Translations under genes and position numbers: made by a program
The notes under the pieces: model-generated
What the model saw: only the letters and a program-made list of their open reading frames with translations
Told to the model about the DNA's origin: nothing
Database searches by the model: none
Origin: Acidicapsa dinghuensis
GTDB taxonomy: Bacteria; Acidobacteriota; Terriglobia; Terriglobales; Acidobacteriaceae
Reading direction: 5' to 3'
DNA: 64,000 nucleotides
Assembly: GCF_025685685.1 (NCBI RefSeq)
Contig: NZ_JAGSYH010000008.1
Location: 1-64,000 of the forward strand
In this document: positions 1 to 7,657 of the stretch, piece after piece
Layout of the letters: the number at the start of each line of letters is the position of its first letter
Position numbering within the stretch: the first letter of the stretch is position 1

Positions 1-103
1 TCTTATGAATGTCCATTCGATCCTCCGAAGATTCCTAGTTGCTCGTCACAACCAGCTTCTCCGGTCCAAATCGAATGGACAACCTCCTGAAAGATCACAG
101 GTG

Positions 104-131
104 CCCCAGGTCTCGCTTCTGAGACCTGGGC
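104..131. repeat. REP-like perfect stem-loop
   Basis: Arms CCCAGGTCTC (105-114) and GAGACCTGGG (121-130) pair perfectly around a 6-base loop. It lies about 100 bases downstream of the GH16 stop codon. Neither strand has a T-run after the stem, so it looks more like a dispersed palindromic repeat than an intrinsic terminator. Copy number in the genome cannot be seen from here. Confidence 0.5.
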
Positions 132-231
132 CTATTCATTCGTGCAAAACACGAACCAAGCCGTGCCCAATAGTCCCGGTCAAACCGGCGATCTGCAGAA
201 GTGAACCCAAGAAGCGGAAATGCTTCAATCG

Positions 232-1338
232 TCAATAAGCCTGCCAGACCGTAAACCGCTTGATGATCAAAGGATCTTTCGAAGAAGTAGTTGAGCTCAG
301 TTTCGCACCCCCTCCGAACACCTCCAACTCCTGCTGCATCCATCCGGCGTAACAGTAAGCTCCGCTCTCCCAAGACGGGTCATTGATCGGCGCAGCGTGG
401 TCGGCAATCGGCTTCCCATCGATGTACGCCTGGAACGATCCTTCCTTGCCCAGCTTATCCTTGCTCCAGAGCAACCCATAGGTATGAAATCCAGCCGACA
501 GGTCTTCACCGCCGGGCGCGCTATAGCTCTTCTCGATTACCGTCTGTACACCTACCGGCTGGTCATGCACGACATAATTCGCCTTTGCGCTGTTCGCCTT
601 GCTCAAAACCTTCTCCGCAACGTCCACCTCAGCGGAATCGTCGCAGCGATGACGGCTGAGCGTTGAACACCACAGATCGACATGCCAGCCATCCCCCTCG
701 CCATTCCGGTCGGTCGGCATCTTCGCTTCCCACTCCACAAACGAGCCCGCATGAATGGTGATCTTCCCATAGCTCTGAATGTCTGCCATCTGGTTGTCGC
801 GATATTTGGTGTCACCCGGCGGAGCATGCATAGCCTGAATGGCCAGCCCAAGTCCCCGATCGATAGCAGCATAGGGCGGCTCGGGATAAGTGCCGAAGTA
901 ACTCTGACAATCCCTGCCCGTATAGCCGCAACTGGTAGCCTCCGTCCCGCAGAAGCCAACCGGCATCCCGCCACCGGTGCCGCCATTCCATAGTGCGGAG
1001 TGAATCGAATCATCCCTGTCGAAGCGATCGTCCGCCACCACATGCCACTTCTGTCCCGTCGGTGCCGCCGCACCCAGCGGCATTGAGTCCCCACTACCGC
1101 TCGTGACGCTCTCAACCGCGGCGCCATTCTTCCCAGCCTTATCACCGGCATGAGAGGCCGCAGCCGAACCGGACGACGCACCAGTTTGTCCAAAACCGTC
1201 CCGCTCCCAGCCCAACATCGCAGTTAACGCAAAGCAGGTAACTGCGATCAGGCACATCTCTCCTGGCCCTCTGCTACGCCGCCTCGCTCTTGGTCCCATA
1301 CCCTTGCACGCTGAGCTGTTTTGAGAATGATTAGTCAT
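232..1338 (-). CDS. secreted GH16-family glycoside hydrolase
   Basis: A 368-residue protein with an Arg-rich N-terminus and a hydrophobic segment at about 28-44 (signal peptide or anchor), then a low-complexity Ser/Gly/Ala linker to about residue 90. The rest reads as a concanavalin-like GH16 domain. The catalytic E-x-D-x-x-E motif is present as EVDVAE (E237, D239, E242). It is followed by the FHTYGLLWS and YIDGKPI strands typical of the family. GH16 enzymes cleave beta-1,3 or beta-1,3/1,4 glucans and related polysaccharides; the substrate cannot be told from the sequence. It probably acts outside the cell in polysaccharide degradation. It stands alone, with no sugar-use genes beside it. Confidence 0.8.
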   Translation of the reverse strand: MTNHSQNSSACKGMGPRARRRSRGPGEMCLIAVTCFALTAMLGWERDGFGQTGASSGSAAASHAGDKAGKNGAAVESVTSGSGDSMPLGAAAPTGQKWHVVADDRFDRDDSIHSALWNGGTGGGMPVGFCGTEATSCGYTGRDCQSYFGTYPEPPYAAIDRGLGLAIQAMHAPPGDTKYRDNQMADIQSYGKITIHAGSFVEWEAKMPTDRNGEGDGWHVDLWCSTLSRHRCDDSAEVDVAEKVLSKANSAKANYVVHDQPVGVQTVIEKSYSAPGGEDLSAGFHTYGLLWSKDKLGKEGSFQAYIDGKPIADHAAPINDPSWESGAYCYAGWMQQELEVFGGGAKLSSTTSSKDPLIIKRFTVWQAY

Positions 1339-1619
1339 CGCATCTTCGGACCTGAATTATAAATATCGAACCGGAAAGCAAGAGCGAGGCCGTAGCCGCC
1401 CGGTTGCACGCCGAAACCGAATATCAAATTCGCGCAAAGCGCGAACCCAGCCGCCATCTGACAGTCCCAATAACATCCGCCTCTACGCAGAATTAAATCT
1501 CGAAGCGCATTGTGAAGACATGTCCCCGTCTCAAATAGGCGGCCATTATCAAATTTGCTATGCACTTCGCGCCTTTGTCGCCGAGCAGAGGCCATAGCAT
1601 ACTTGACTGGCCGCGAACA

Positions 1620-2450
1620 TTAGCGAGGGAGCTTTTTCGGTAGCATTTTGCCATTTCTCACTTTGTTAGCTAGTGCTCTCAATTCTGCGGTCCCTATGAT
1701 GGTTCCGTCTGGAGATGTGTCCGGCGAGTTGGAAAGATGAATCAACATTTTCCAGAGAGCAGGAATAACAGGAAAATATGGTTCGTTGGCTGGCGGGGCA
1801 AACCACAAATGTGAGAGCTGATAAGTGCCGTAGGCTAATAGATCTGCAGCTTGCAAAGGGGTAAATTTTCGACTGTCTGCGAATCCCTGTCCAGAAAACA
1901 CATCTCCCAGGTGAAATGAATCAGCATAGTTGAGGGAGAATTCTGTAAATTTCGCTTGGGTGTCCTTGCTCTCTTCATCGAAAATCACTCCCAAAGTTTC
2001 GCCTCTTTCATGAACGCGACGAATAGACTGTTGAAGAATGCCGTGAAAGCAGACATCAAGAGGAGTACCGAGACGAGTTCTTTCTTCGGACAAAAGTGCC
2101 AAATCCTCTGAGGTAATTTCCTGAAATGCTCCCGCAACTACAGAACTGGCGATTGGCGTAAGACTGCAATTGCGTAACAGGCCACATAGTTCACCGTATA
2201 AATAGAGCCTTTGGGCAAACGACCAACCGCCTTCATTGAATTCCCTATCGCCGTGGACGCAATCGACCATGTGAAACTCGGAGAGGCGACTAGGCCATTT
2301 GGGATCATCGAGAATCTCATTCCATTTACTGTCGAAATCCTGCCAGGTAGCTTCGTCGGCCAGAAATCCAGCGACTGTAAATACGCGAGATGCGGTGTGA
2401 GTTCCACTTCCATCCAAGAATGCATAGAGCATAGAGGTTGTTCCTTCCAT
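1620..2450 (-). CDS. DUF3800 domain protein
   Basis: A 276-residue protein that begins with the DUF3800 signature strand (AFLDGSG, residues 10-16). It carries a second acidic strand (VIFDEES) mid-protein and the C-terminal QAADLLAYGTYQL helix, which matches the usual Q-x-A-D motif. The family is thought to have an RNase H-like fold with these acidic residues as a putative metal site, but its biochemical role is not established. It is divergent from the methyltransferase gene, with only 38 bases between the two starts, so the promoters overlap. No phage or toxin gene is adjacent. The family call is firm, the function open. Confidence 0.75.
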   Translation of the reverse strand: MEGTTSMLYAFLDGSGTHTASRVFTVAGFLADEATWQDFDSKWNEILDDPKWPSRLSEFHMVDCVHGDREFNEGGWSFAQRLYLYGELCGLLRNCSLTPIASSVVAGAFQEITSEDLALLSEERTRLGTPLDVCFHGILQQSIRRVHERGETLGVIFDEESKDTQAKFTEFSLNYADSFHLGDVFSGQGFADSRKFTPLQAADLLAYGTYQLSHLWFAPPANEPYFPVIPALWKMLIHLSNSPDTSPDGTIIGTAELRALANKVRNGKMLPKKLPR

Positions 2451-2488
2451 CCCAAATCTCGGCCATTACCGATGCTAGCCTTTGAGAG

Positions 2489-3103
2489 ATGCCCGAGCTC
2501 ACCTTGCAGGAACAATTCGGCCAGATCGACATCTATCTCTTCGACCAGCTCCTCAAAGGCCGCATCGCTCTCGGCATGACCATCCTCGACGCCGGATGCG
2601 GCGCGGGCCGCAATCTCGTCTACCTGCTTCGCCACGGCTACACCGTCTATGCCGCGGACGCCAATCCCCGCGCCGTCGAGTCGGTACGAAGCATGGCAGC
2701 CCTATTGGCGCCATCGCTCCCCGCCACAAACTTCCGCGTAGAGCCAGTCGAGCAGATGTCCTTCGCGGAAGCAATCGCCGATGTGGTCCTCAGCGGCGCC
2801 GTCCTCCACTTCGCCCGCGACGACGCCCATTTTGAAGCCATGCTCCAAGGCTCCCTGCGCCCACTGAAACCCGGCGGCCTCTTCTTCTGCCGCCTCGCCT
2901 CCAGCATCGGAATCGAAGACCAGACCCATACCATTTATGGCCGCCGCCACAGACTACCCGACGGCTCCGAGCGTTACCTCGTCGACGAAGCGCTCCTCGA
3001 CTCCCTCACCCGGCAAATCGGCGAACTCGCCGACCCCATCAAGACCACCGTCGTCCAGAACCAGCGCTCCATGACCACCTGGGTCGTCCGCCGGTCACAA
3101 TAA
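2489..3103 (+). CDS. class I SAM-dependent methyltransferase
   Basis: A 204-residue cytosolic protein with a Rossmann methyltransferase core. Motif I is DAGCGAG (34-40), the acidic residue binding the SAM ribose is in YAADAN (about 54-59), and a post-II strand DVVLSGAVLHF follows. The size and the TehB-like layout suggest a small-molecule methyltransferase, but the acceptor cannot be predicted. The start ATG follows a purine-rich TTTGAGAG. The stop codon lies inside the first unit of a 21-bp tandem repeat. Confidence 0.75.
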   Translation: MPELTLQEQFGQIDIYLFDQLLKGRIALGMTILDAGCGAGRNLVYLLRHGYTVYAADANPRAVESVRSMAALLAPSLPATNFRVEPVEQMSFAEAIADVVLSGAVLHFARDDAHFEAMLQGSLRPLKPGGLFFCRLASSIGIEDQTHTIYGRRHRLPDGSERYLVDEALLDSLTRQIGELADPIKTTVVQNQRSMTTWVVRRSQ

Positions 3104-3246
3104 GTGCATCCTGCTGACACCGATTGCGCAACGTCGCGCACCGATTGCACTTTGCGCGACACGGATTGCGCATCGTCCGTCACGGATTGCGCAGTGCGCG
3201 ACGAATATTGCGCATCGTCGCACAAACATTGCGCACCGTTTCCGGT
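3100..3246. repeat. 21-bp imperfect tandem repeat, 7 units
   Basis: Six consecutive 21-base units fill 3121-3246, with a degenerate seventh at 3100-3120 that overlaps the methyltransferase stop codon. The shared core is ATTGCGCA followed by a variable GTCGCGCA-like half. The period is a multiple of three, so an open frame crosses the array on both strands: heptads around T-D-C-A on plus, A-Q-S-V on minus. No Shine-Dalgarno or family match supports translation. It occupies the gap between two convergent genes. Confidence 0.8.
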
Positions 3247-3255
3247 TCTAAAGGG

Positions 3256-4161
3256 CTATTTTCGCGTCGGAGGCGTCAACCCAAGCTCGCGCATTGCAAT
3301 CTGCAGATCGGCCCACGCATGTTTTTTCTGGTTCGGATCGCGCAAAAGAAACGCCGGATGATACGTAACAATCAGCTTCGCCCCATACCGGAACGGATGC
3401 ACGTTCCCCCGCCAGCCAGACAGCGGCCGCCGCTCTCCGGTCAGATACGTTACAGCCGTTTGCCCAAGCGCTACAATCACTTGCGGCCTTATAACGTCAA
3501 TCTGGTTGAACAAAAACGGCACGCAGGTATGCGCCTCATCCGGCTCCGGCGTGCGGTTATTCGGTGGCCGGCACTTCACCACGTTGGCAATGTAAACCTG
3601 TTCCCGCTTCAGTCCCATCGCGCCAATCATATTGTTTAACAATTGTCCGCCACGTCCAACAAAAGGAAGACCTTGTGCGTCTTCATCCGCCCCCGGCCCC
3701 TCGCCCACAAACATCAGTTTTGCGTTCGGGTCGCCATCACCAAAGACCAGCTTATTGCGGCCTTTGCAAAGTTCGCAGCGCGTGCAGTCGCCAATCTCTT
3801 CACGGATGAGCTTTAGCGCCGCAAAGTGCTGATCTGCAGGGACTTGATCGCGTATCGGGGGTGCGGCAGGCGTTGGCTTGCGAGGTGCGATGGCTGGCTC
3901 CGTAGATAAGTGGAATGATGAGCAGGATTCAGACGCTTGAGATTGAATTTCGGGAAAGAGTGCCGCCGGTTGCGCAACTGCTGCAGGCTCAATAATGGAA
4001 GCCTTTGCCTGCTTGGCATCCGAGCTTGATTCCGGCTCTTCGGGCAGCGCAATCGCTACATCGCGCCGGTAAAATGCTCCGATACCCAGGTCGCGATAGT
4101 AGCGGAGACGCGCTTCCAACGCCTCGCGCAGTGCTGCATCAGGCTGGCCCGCTGTGCTCAT
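3256..4161 (-). CDS. uracil-DNA glycosylase, family 4 (Fe-S)
   Basis: Removes uracil from DNA at the start of base excision repair. The catalytic domain occupies about residues 115-300. Four cysteines suited to a 4Fe-4S cluster are visible (C126/C129 of CTRCELC, C197 of VVKCRPP and C213), with active-site motif GEGPGADED (153-161) and C-terminal motif HPAFLL (268-273). The first 110 residues are a Pro/Ala/Ser-rich extension of no recognised fold; such extensions are common in this family and resemble polymerase-interaction tails. The start lies 2 bases after the coaBC stop, so the two genes are probably co-transcribed. Confidence 0.92.
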   Translation of the reverse strand: MSTAGQPDAALREALEARLRYYRDLGIGAFYRRDVAIALPEEPESSSDAKQAKASIIEPAAVAQPAALFPEIQSQASESCSSFHLSTEPAIAPRKPTPAAPPIRDQVPADQHFAALKLIREEIGDCTRCELCKGRNKLVFGDGDPNAKLMFVGEGPGADEDAQGLPFVGRGGQLLNNMIGAMGLKREQVYIANVVKCRPPNNRTPEPDEAHTCVPFLFNQIDVIRPQVIVALGQTAVTYLTGERRPLSGWRGNVHPFRYGAKLIVTYHPAFLLRDPNQKKHAWADLQIAMRELGLTPPTRK

Positions 4162-4163
4162 TC

Positions 4164-5477
4164 CTACTCGATCATAATGGCGCGGCGCGTGGAAATCGCG
4201 GCATCATCCGAAGCTTCCGCACTCTCGATTTCGTTTTCGATCCCCGAGAGTTCCACGAGCAATGACTGTGGCCTGCGCAGCCCTACCACTTCATCCAGAA
4301 TGCGATCAGCCAGTTTGCGCTTCGACATCTCCGGTAGATCGATGGCCGTAGTCGCTGTCAGAAAAGTTGCTCCATTGAGATCCGAGTCAAAGCCCGCGCC
4401 CTCGCGAGAGACATCGTTGATCACGATGGCGTCGACTCCCTTGCGCAACAACTTTGCGCGGCCATTTTCGAGGCGATTTTCGGTCTCTGCGGCGAATCCC
4501 ACGATTAACTGCCCTGGACGCCGCTGGCGAACTACCTCGGCCAAAATATCTTCAGTGGGCAACAGCTCCAGAGTCATCGGTCCGGTACGCTTCATCTTCT
4601 GACCGGCAACGATGCTGGGGCGATAATCGGCAACCGCCGCGGCCTTGATGACTACGGTGGCCTCGGCCATCCGGTCTAGCACCGCACCGCGCATCTCTTC
4701 CGCTGTCGTCACCTTCACCACTTCGCAATGCGCCGGTGGATACAACGCCGATGGTCCGCTGATAAGAATCACGCGCGCGCCTCGGCTCTGCGCAGCCTCG
4801 GCCAGCGCATAGCCCATCTTGCCGCTGGAGCGATTGCCGAGGAAGCGCACTGGATCGAGCGCCTCGCGAGTACCGCCTGCCGTGACAAGCACCACCTCGC
4901 CGGCAAGATCGTGGCTTCGGCCCAGAGCGTTGAGAACTGCATTAGCGATGAATTCAGGCTCTGCCATACGCCCCGGGCCGACCATGCCGCAGGCAAGATG
5001 TCCCGCATCCGGTTCAACGACGCGTACGCCTCGCTGGCGCAGCGTCTCGAGATTGGCCTGGGTTGCAGGATGCTCCCACATGTTCACATTCATCGCGGGA
5101 GCCACAAGCACTGGCGCCTGCGTTGCCAGATACATCGTTGTCAGAAAGTCATCGGCCAATCCATGTGCAAACTTGGCGAGGATGCCTGCCGTGGCAGGCG
5201 CGACAACCAGCGCATCGGCCCATTGGGCCTCGGCGATGTGCTCGATGCTTGCATCGTAACCGGACGAGTCGGCATCATCCGCTGTGGACGACTGCGGCCA
5301 AAGGCTGGTCAGGACTTTATGGCCGGTCAGTGCGGCGAAGGTGAGCGGCTGGATGAATTGCCGCGCCGCATCTGTCATCGTTACGCGGACTTCGAGATTC
5401 TGTTTTTGCAGCGCCCGAACAAGTTCAGCGGCCTTATAAGCCGCGATTCCACCCGAGACGCCAACCATCACCTTCAT
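4164..5477 (-). CDS. coaBC: bifunctional phosphopantothenoylcysteine decarboxylase / phosphopantothenate-cysteine ligase
   Basis: Catalyses two successive steps of coenzyme A synthesis: CTP-dependent joining of cysteine to 4'-phosphopantothenate, then FMN-dependent decarboxylation to 4'-phosphopantetheine. The N-terminal CoaC half shows GVSGGIAAYK (6-15), the HIAEAQWAD segment with the active-site His, PAMNVNMW, and the flexible flap Cys in LACGMVGPGRM. The CoaB half starts at VLVTAGGTREALDPVRFLGN and includes KAAAVADYRP. At 437 residues the length is normal. It lies downstream of gmk-rpoZ on the same strand, a common bacterial arrangement. Confidence 0.97.
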   Translation of the reverse strand: MKVMVGVSGGIAAYKAAELVRALQKQNLEVRVTMTDAARQFIQPLTFAALTGHKVLTSLWPQSSTADDADSSGYDASIEHIAEAQWADALVVAPATAGILAKFAHGLADDFLTTMYLATQAPVLVAPAMNVNMWEHPATQANLETLRQRGVRVVEPDAGHLACGMVGPGRMAEPEFIANAVLNALGRSHDLAGEVVLVTAGGTREALDPVRFLGNRSSGKMGYALAEAAQSRGARVILISGPSALYPPAHCEVVKVTTAEEMRGAVLDRMAEATVVIKAAAVADYRPSIVAGQKMKRTGPMTLELLPTEDILAEVVRQRRPGQLIVGFAAETENRLENGRAKLLRKGVDAIVINDVSREGAGFDSDLNGATFLTATTAIDLPEMSKRKLADRILDEVVGLRRPQSLLVELSGIENEIESAEASDDAAISTRRAIMIE

Positions 5478-5573
5478 AGGTTGATTGTAACGCGAACGAA
5501 ACTTAGCGATGGGAGGATCGAGAGGGGCAACAGATGTGATCGCAGCGTAAATAATTCAAACACATAACGCTTC

Positions 5574-5595
5574 GGCCGGCATTGTCGTGCCGGCC
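5574..5595 (-). terminator. stem-loop after rpoZ
   Basis: GGCCGGCA (5574-5581) and TGCCGGCC (5588-5595) form an 8-base GC-rich stem with a 6-base loop, 28 bases past the rpoZ stop. There is no T-run, so it may only attenuate transcription into coaBC or be a processing site. Confidence 0.35.
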
Positions 5596-5622
5596 TTGCG
5601 GAATCTATCTCTACTCCGGTTG

Positions 5623-5877
5623 CTAGAGAGCCAGGATCGGAATTCCAGGATCTTCATTGGTCGGCTTTTCAGGCGGCGGACCGGTGTGAACGTAAGCGAT
5701 CTTGCCTGCCTGAATCTCTTCCTGCGCCAGACGGCAGGCTTTGTTGGACTGGCTGCGAATCAGCGGACTCGCGCCGGATTGAATCTGCCGTGCACGTCGC
5801 GCGGCCACCATGACCTTGCGATAGTTGGAGTCGAACTTGGTCTCGATATGATTTCCATGGGTCGGTTCGTTGGTCAT
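5623..5877 (-). CDS. rpoZ: RNA polymerase omega subunit
   Basis: The small RNA polymerase subunit that helps assemble beta prime. The 84-residue protein contains the omega-type segment S-N-Y-R-K-V-M-V-A-A-R-R-A-R-Q-I followed by P-L-I and the helix KACRLAQEEIQAGKI. An earlier GTG at 5889 overlaps the gmk stop (GTGA). ATG at 5877 is preferred because GAGGA sits 5 bases upstream of it, whereas the GTG has no ribosome binding site. It lies between gmk and coaBC, which is the conserved position. Confidence 0.88.
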   Translation of the reverse strand: MTNEPTHGNHIETKFDSNYRKVMVAARRARQIQSGASPLIRSQSNKACRLAQEEIQAGKIAYVHTGPPPEKPTNEDPGIPILAL

Positions 5878-5885
5878 CCGTGTCC

Positions 5886-6608
5886 TCACAATAATCGTGG
5901 TTGTTGCGGGTCCTCTCCGGGATCAATACCGAACGACTCTAAAAATGGCCGCAGGCGTTCCCGGGAATTTACTACACGGCAGCTCTCAGCAATCTCGAAC
6001 TCCCGCTTTGTACGATGATCCAGCGGCGTGCCTTCGCGCCGCATTCGTTCCACCGCCACAACTGCTTCCAGTTGGGCAACGGCTCTCTCCAAAACGTCGT
6101 TTACCAGAATATATCTATACCGGCGATAATTCTCAATTTCCCTCTTGGCCGCATCCAGCCGGCGATTCAAAACATCCTCGTTCACTTCCCCTTCGGCGCG
6201 GCTGCGATTGCGTAGTCGCGTCTTAAGAACCTTAGGGTTCGGGGGCATTACGAAGATGGTCACCGCCTCTGGAAGCTTGCTCATCACCTGCATTGCACCC
6301 TGTACATCGATATCGAGAATCAGATCGTGCCCTGCTGCAGTTGCTTCGTCGAGAGAACGCTGCGCCGTGCCGTAGTAGTTGCCGAAGACCTCAGCATGCT
6401 CCAGAAACTCGCCTGCGGCGATCATGCGTTCAAATTCTTCGCGCGTCGTAAAGTAATATTCGCGCCCATTCTGCTCTGAGCCGCGCGGCTGGCGGGTGGT
6501 CCATGAGACAGAAAAATCCAATCTGCCAAGTTGCGAACGCAGCGCGTTCACGAGTGTGCTCTTACCCGAACCCGAAGGCGCCGAAATGATAAAAAGAATG
6601 CCTGCCAC
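5886..6608 (-). CDS. gmk: guanylate kinase
   Basis: Phosphorylates GMP to GDP with ATP in purine nucleotide metabolism. The P-loop SAPSGSGKST is at residues 9-18. The GMP-binding segment follows as SVSWTTRQPRGSEQNGREYYF, and the LDIDVQGA strand and the R-x-R-x lid region are present. At 240 residues it is slightly longer than the usual 205-210, with a C-terminal tail rich in charged residues. The stop codon is 8 bases before the rpoZ ATG, so gmk and rpoZ form one transcript. Confidence 0.97.
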   Translation of the reverse strand: MAGILFIISAPSGSGKSTLVNALRSQLGRLDFSVSWTTRQPRGSEQNGREYYFTTREEFERMIAAGEFLEHAEVFGNYYGTAQRSLDEATAAGHDLILDIDVQGAMQVMSKLPEAVTIFVMPPNPKVLKTRLRNRSRAEGEVNEDVLNRRLDAAKREIENYRRYRYILVNDVLERAVAQLEAVVAVERMRREGTPLDHRTKREFEIAESCRVVNSRERLRPFLESFGIDPGEDPQQPRLL

Positions 6609-6683
6609 AGTTACTCAATCTTTCCTGAACGGTGTTTTGAAAACCTTATCTGTTTTAAACCAATAACCGGCTTGGATAGCCGC

Positions 6684-7649
6684 TTACTCCAGATTCTGAA
6701 TCTGCTCGCGGGCCTTTTCGATCTCCGCTTTCATCGCGAGACCAAGTTCCGTGATCAGGGTTCCCTTGCCTGCGACACCCGCTGTCTTTGACAGCAGTGT
6801 ATTCGCCTCGCGATTCATCTCCTGCAACAGAAAATCGAGCTTCTTGCCAGTCTCACCGCCTGCAGCAAGCACCTCGCGGAAGTGCTGAATATGCGTTTCC
6901 ATGCGAGCGATCTCTTCGGAAACGTCACTGCGCTCGACGAGAACGGCGACCTCTTCGACGATGCGCTGCCGGCCAACCGTCGACACGTTTTCCGGTCCTA
7001 GTGCTGCTTCCATGCGTTCGGTGAGGCGCTCCTGATACCGTGCCTCTACCTCCACGCGCAACTCGGCAACTCGGCGCACCGCATCGGTCATACGATCAAG
7101 CGTTGCTTCCAGTACCGCCGCCAACGACGCACCCTCGCGCGCACGCATTGTCTTAAGCGTGTCAATCAGTGGCACAACCTGCGTGAGCACGCTGGCAGCT
7201 ATAGCCGTTGTAGCGGATTCATCCATCCGCTGCTCAGCCTGCAGCACACCTGGAATTCGCAGGATGGTGTTGAGGTCAGGGTCGCCCGGTAATGCGAACT
7301 CCGTCGCAGCGGTGCGAAACGCCTGTACGTACGACGCGACAAGCTCACGGTTCAATCCAGCAACCTGTGCGGAGTTTCGATCGACTGTGAGTGTCAGCTC
7401 AACGTGGCCGCGCAGCAGGTTTTCCTTCAACACGCGGCGCAGCTCCATTTCAAGGCCGTCGAAACTCGACGGCATTCTGAGATGTAGATCAAGGAAACGG
7501 TGATTGACGCTCTTGAGCGTTAGTGTGTAGCTGCCAAAACCCTCCACATCGACAGACGCGCGGGCAAAGCCCGTCATGGAGGAAACCGGAGAAACAGCTT
7601 TCGACGAATCAGAGAGCAAAGTATGAGAGTCCATGGGAGAGGTATGCAT
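6684..7649 (-). CDS. YicC/YloC family endoribonuclease
   Basis: Shows the family's opening MTGFARA motif (from residue 25), the following K-S-V-N-H-R-F-L-D strand, and the C-terminal region GKKLDFLLQEMNREANTLLSK followed by EKAREQIQNLE. YicC proteins are RNA-directed endoribonucleases implicated in small-RNA turnover. The start is uncertain. ATG at 7649 gives 321 residues and lies just after the ABC transporter stop; ATG at 7577 would begin at the conserved motif. No candidate start has a good Shine-Dalgarno. Its place upstream of gmk is conserved in many bacteria. Confidence 0.9.
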   Translation of the reverse strand: MHTSPMDSHTLLSDSSKAVSPVSSMTGFARASVDVEGFGSYTLTLKSVNHRFLDLHLRMPSSFDGLEMELRRVLKENLLRGHVELTLTVDRNSAQVAGLNRELVASYVQAFRTAATEFALPGDPDLNTILRIPGVLQAEQRMDESATTAIAASVLTQVVPLIDTLKTMRAREGASLAAVLEATLDRMTDAVRRVAELRVEVEARYQERLTERMEAALGPENVSTVGRQRIVEEVAVLVERSDVSEEIARMETHIQHFREVLAAGGETGKKLDFLLQEMNREANTLLSKTAGVAGKGTLITELGLAMKAEIEKAREQIQNLE

Positions 7650-7657
7650 GTCGGCGT

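Noticed and set aside
1335-1595. 86-codon frame on the minus strand upstream of the GH16 gene
   Set aside because: No ribosome binding site, no recognisable features, and it overlaps the GH16 start.
3104-3361. Cys-heptad protein across the tandem repeat
   Set aside because: GTG start without a ribosome binding site; the frame is explained by the 21-base period and runs into the glycosylase gene antisense.
4728-5567. 279-codon plus-strand frame opposite coaBC
   Set aside because: Shadow of coaBC; Arg/His-rich, no family features.
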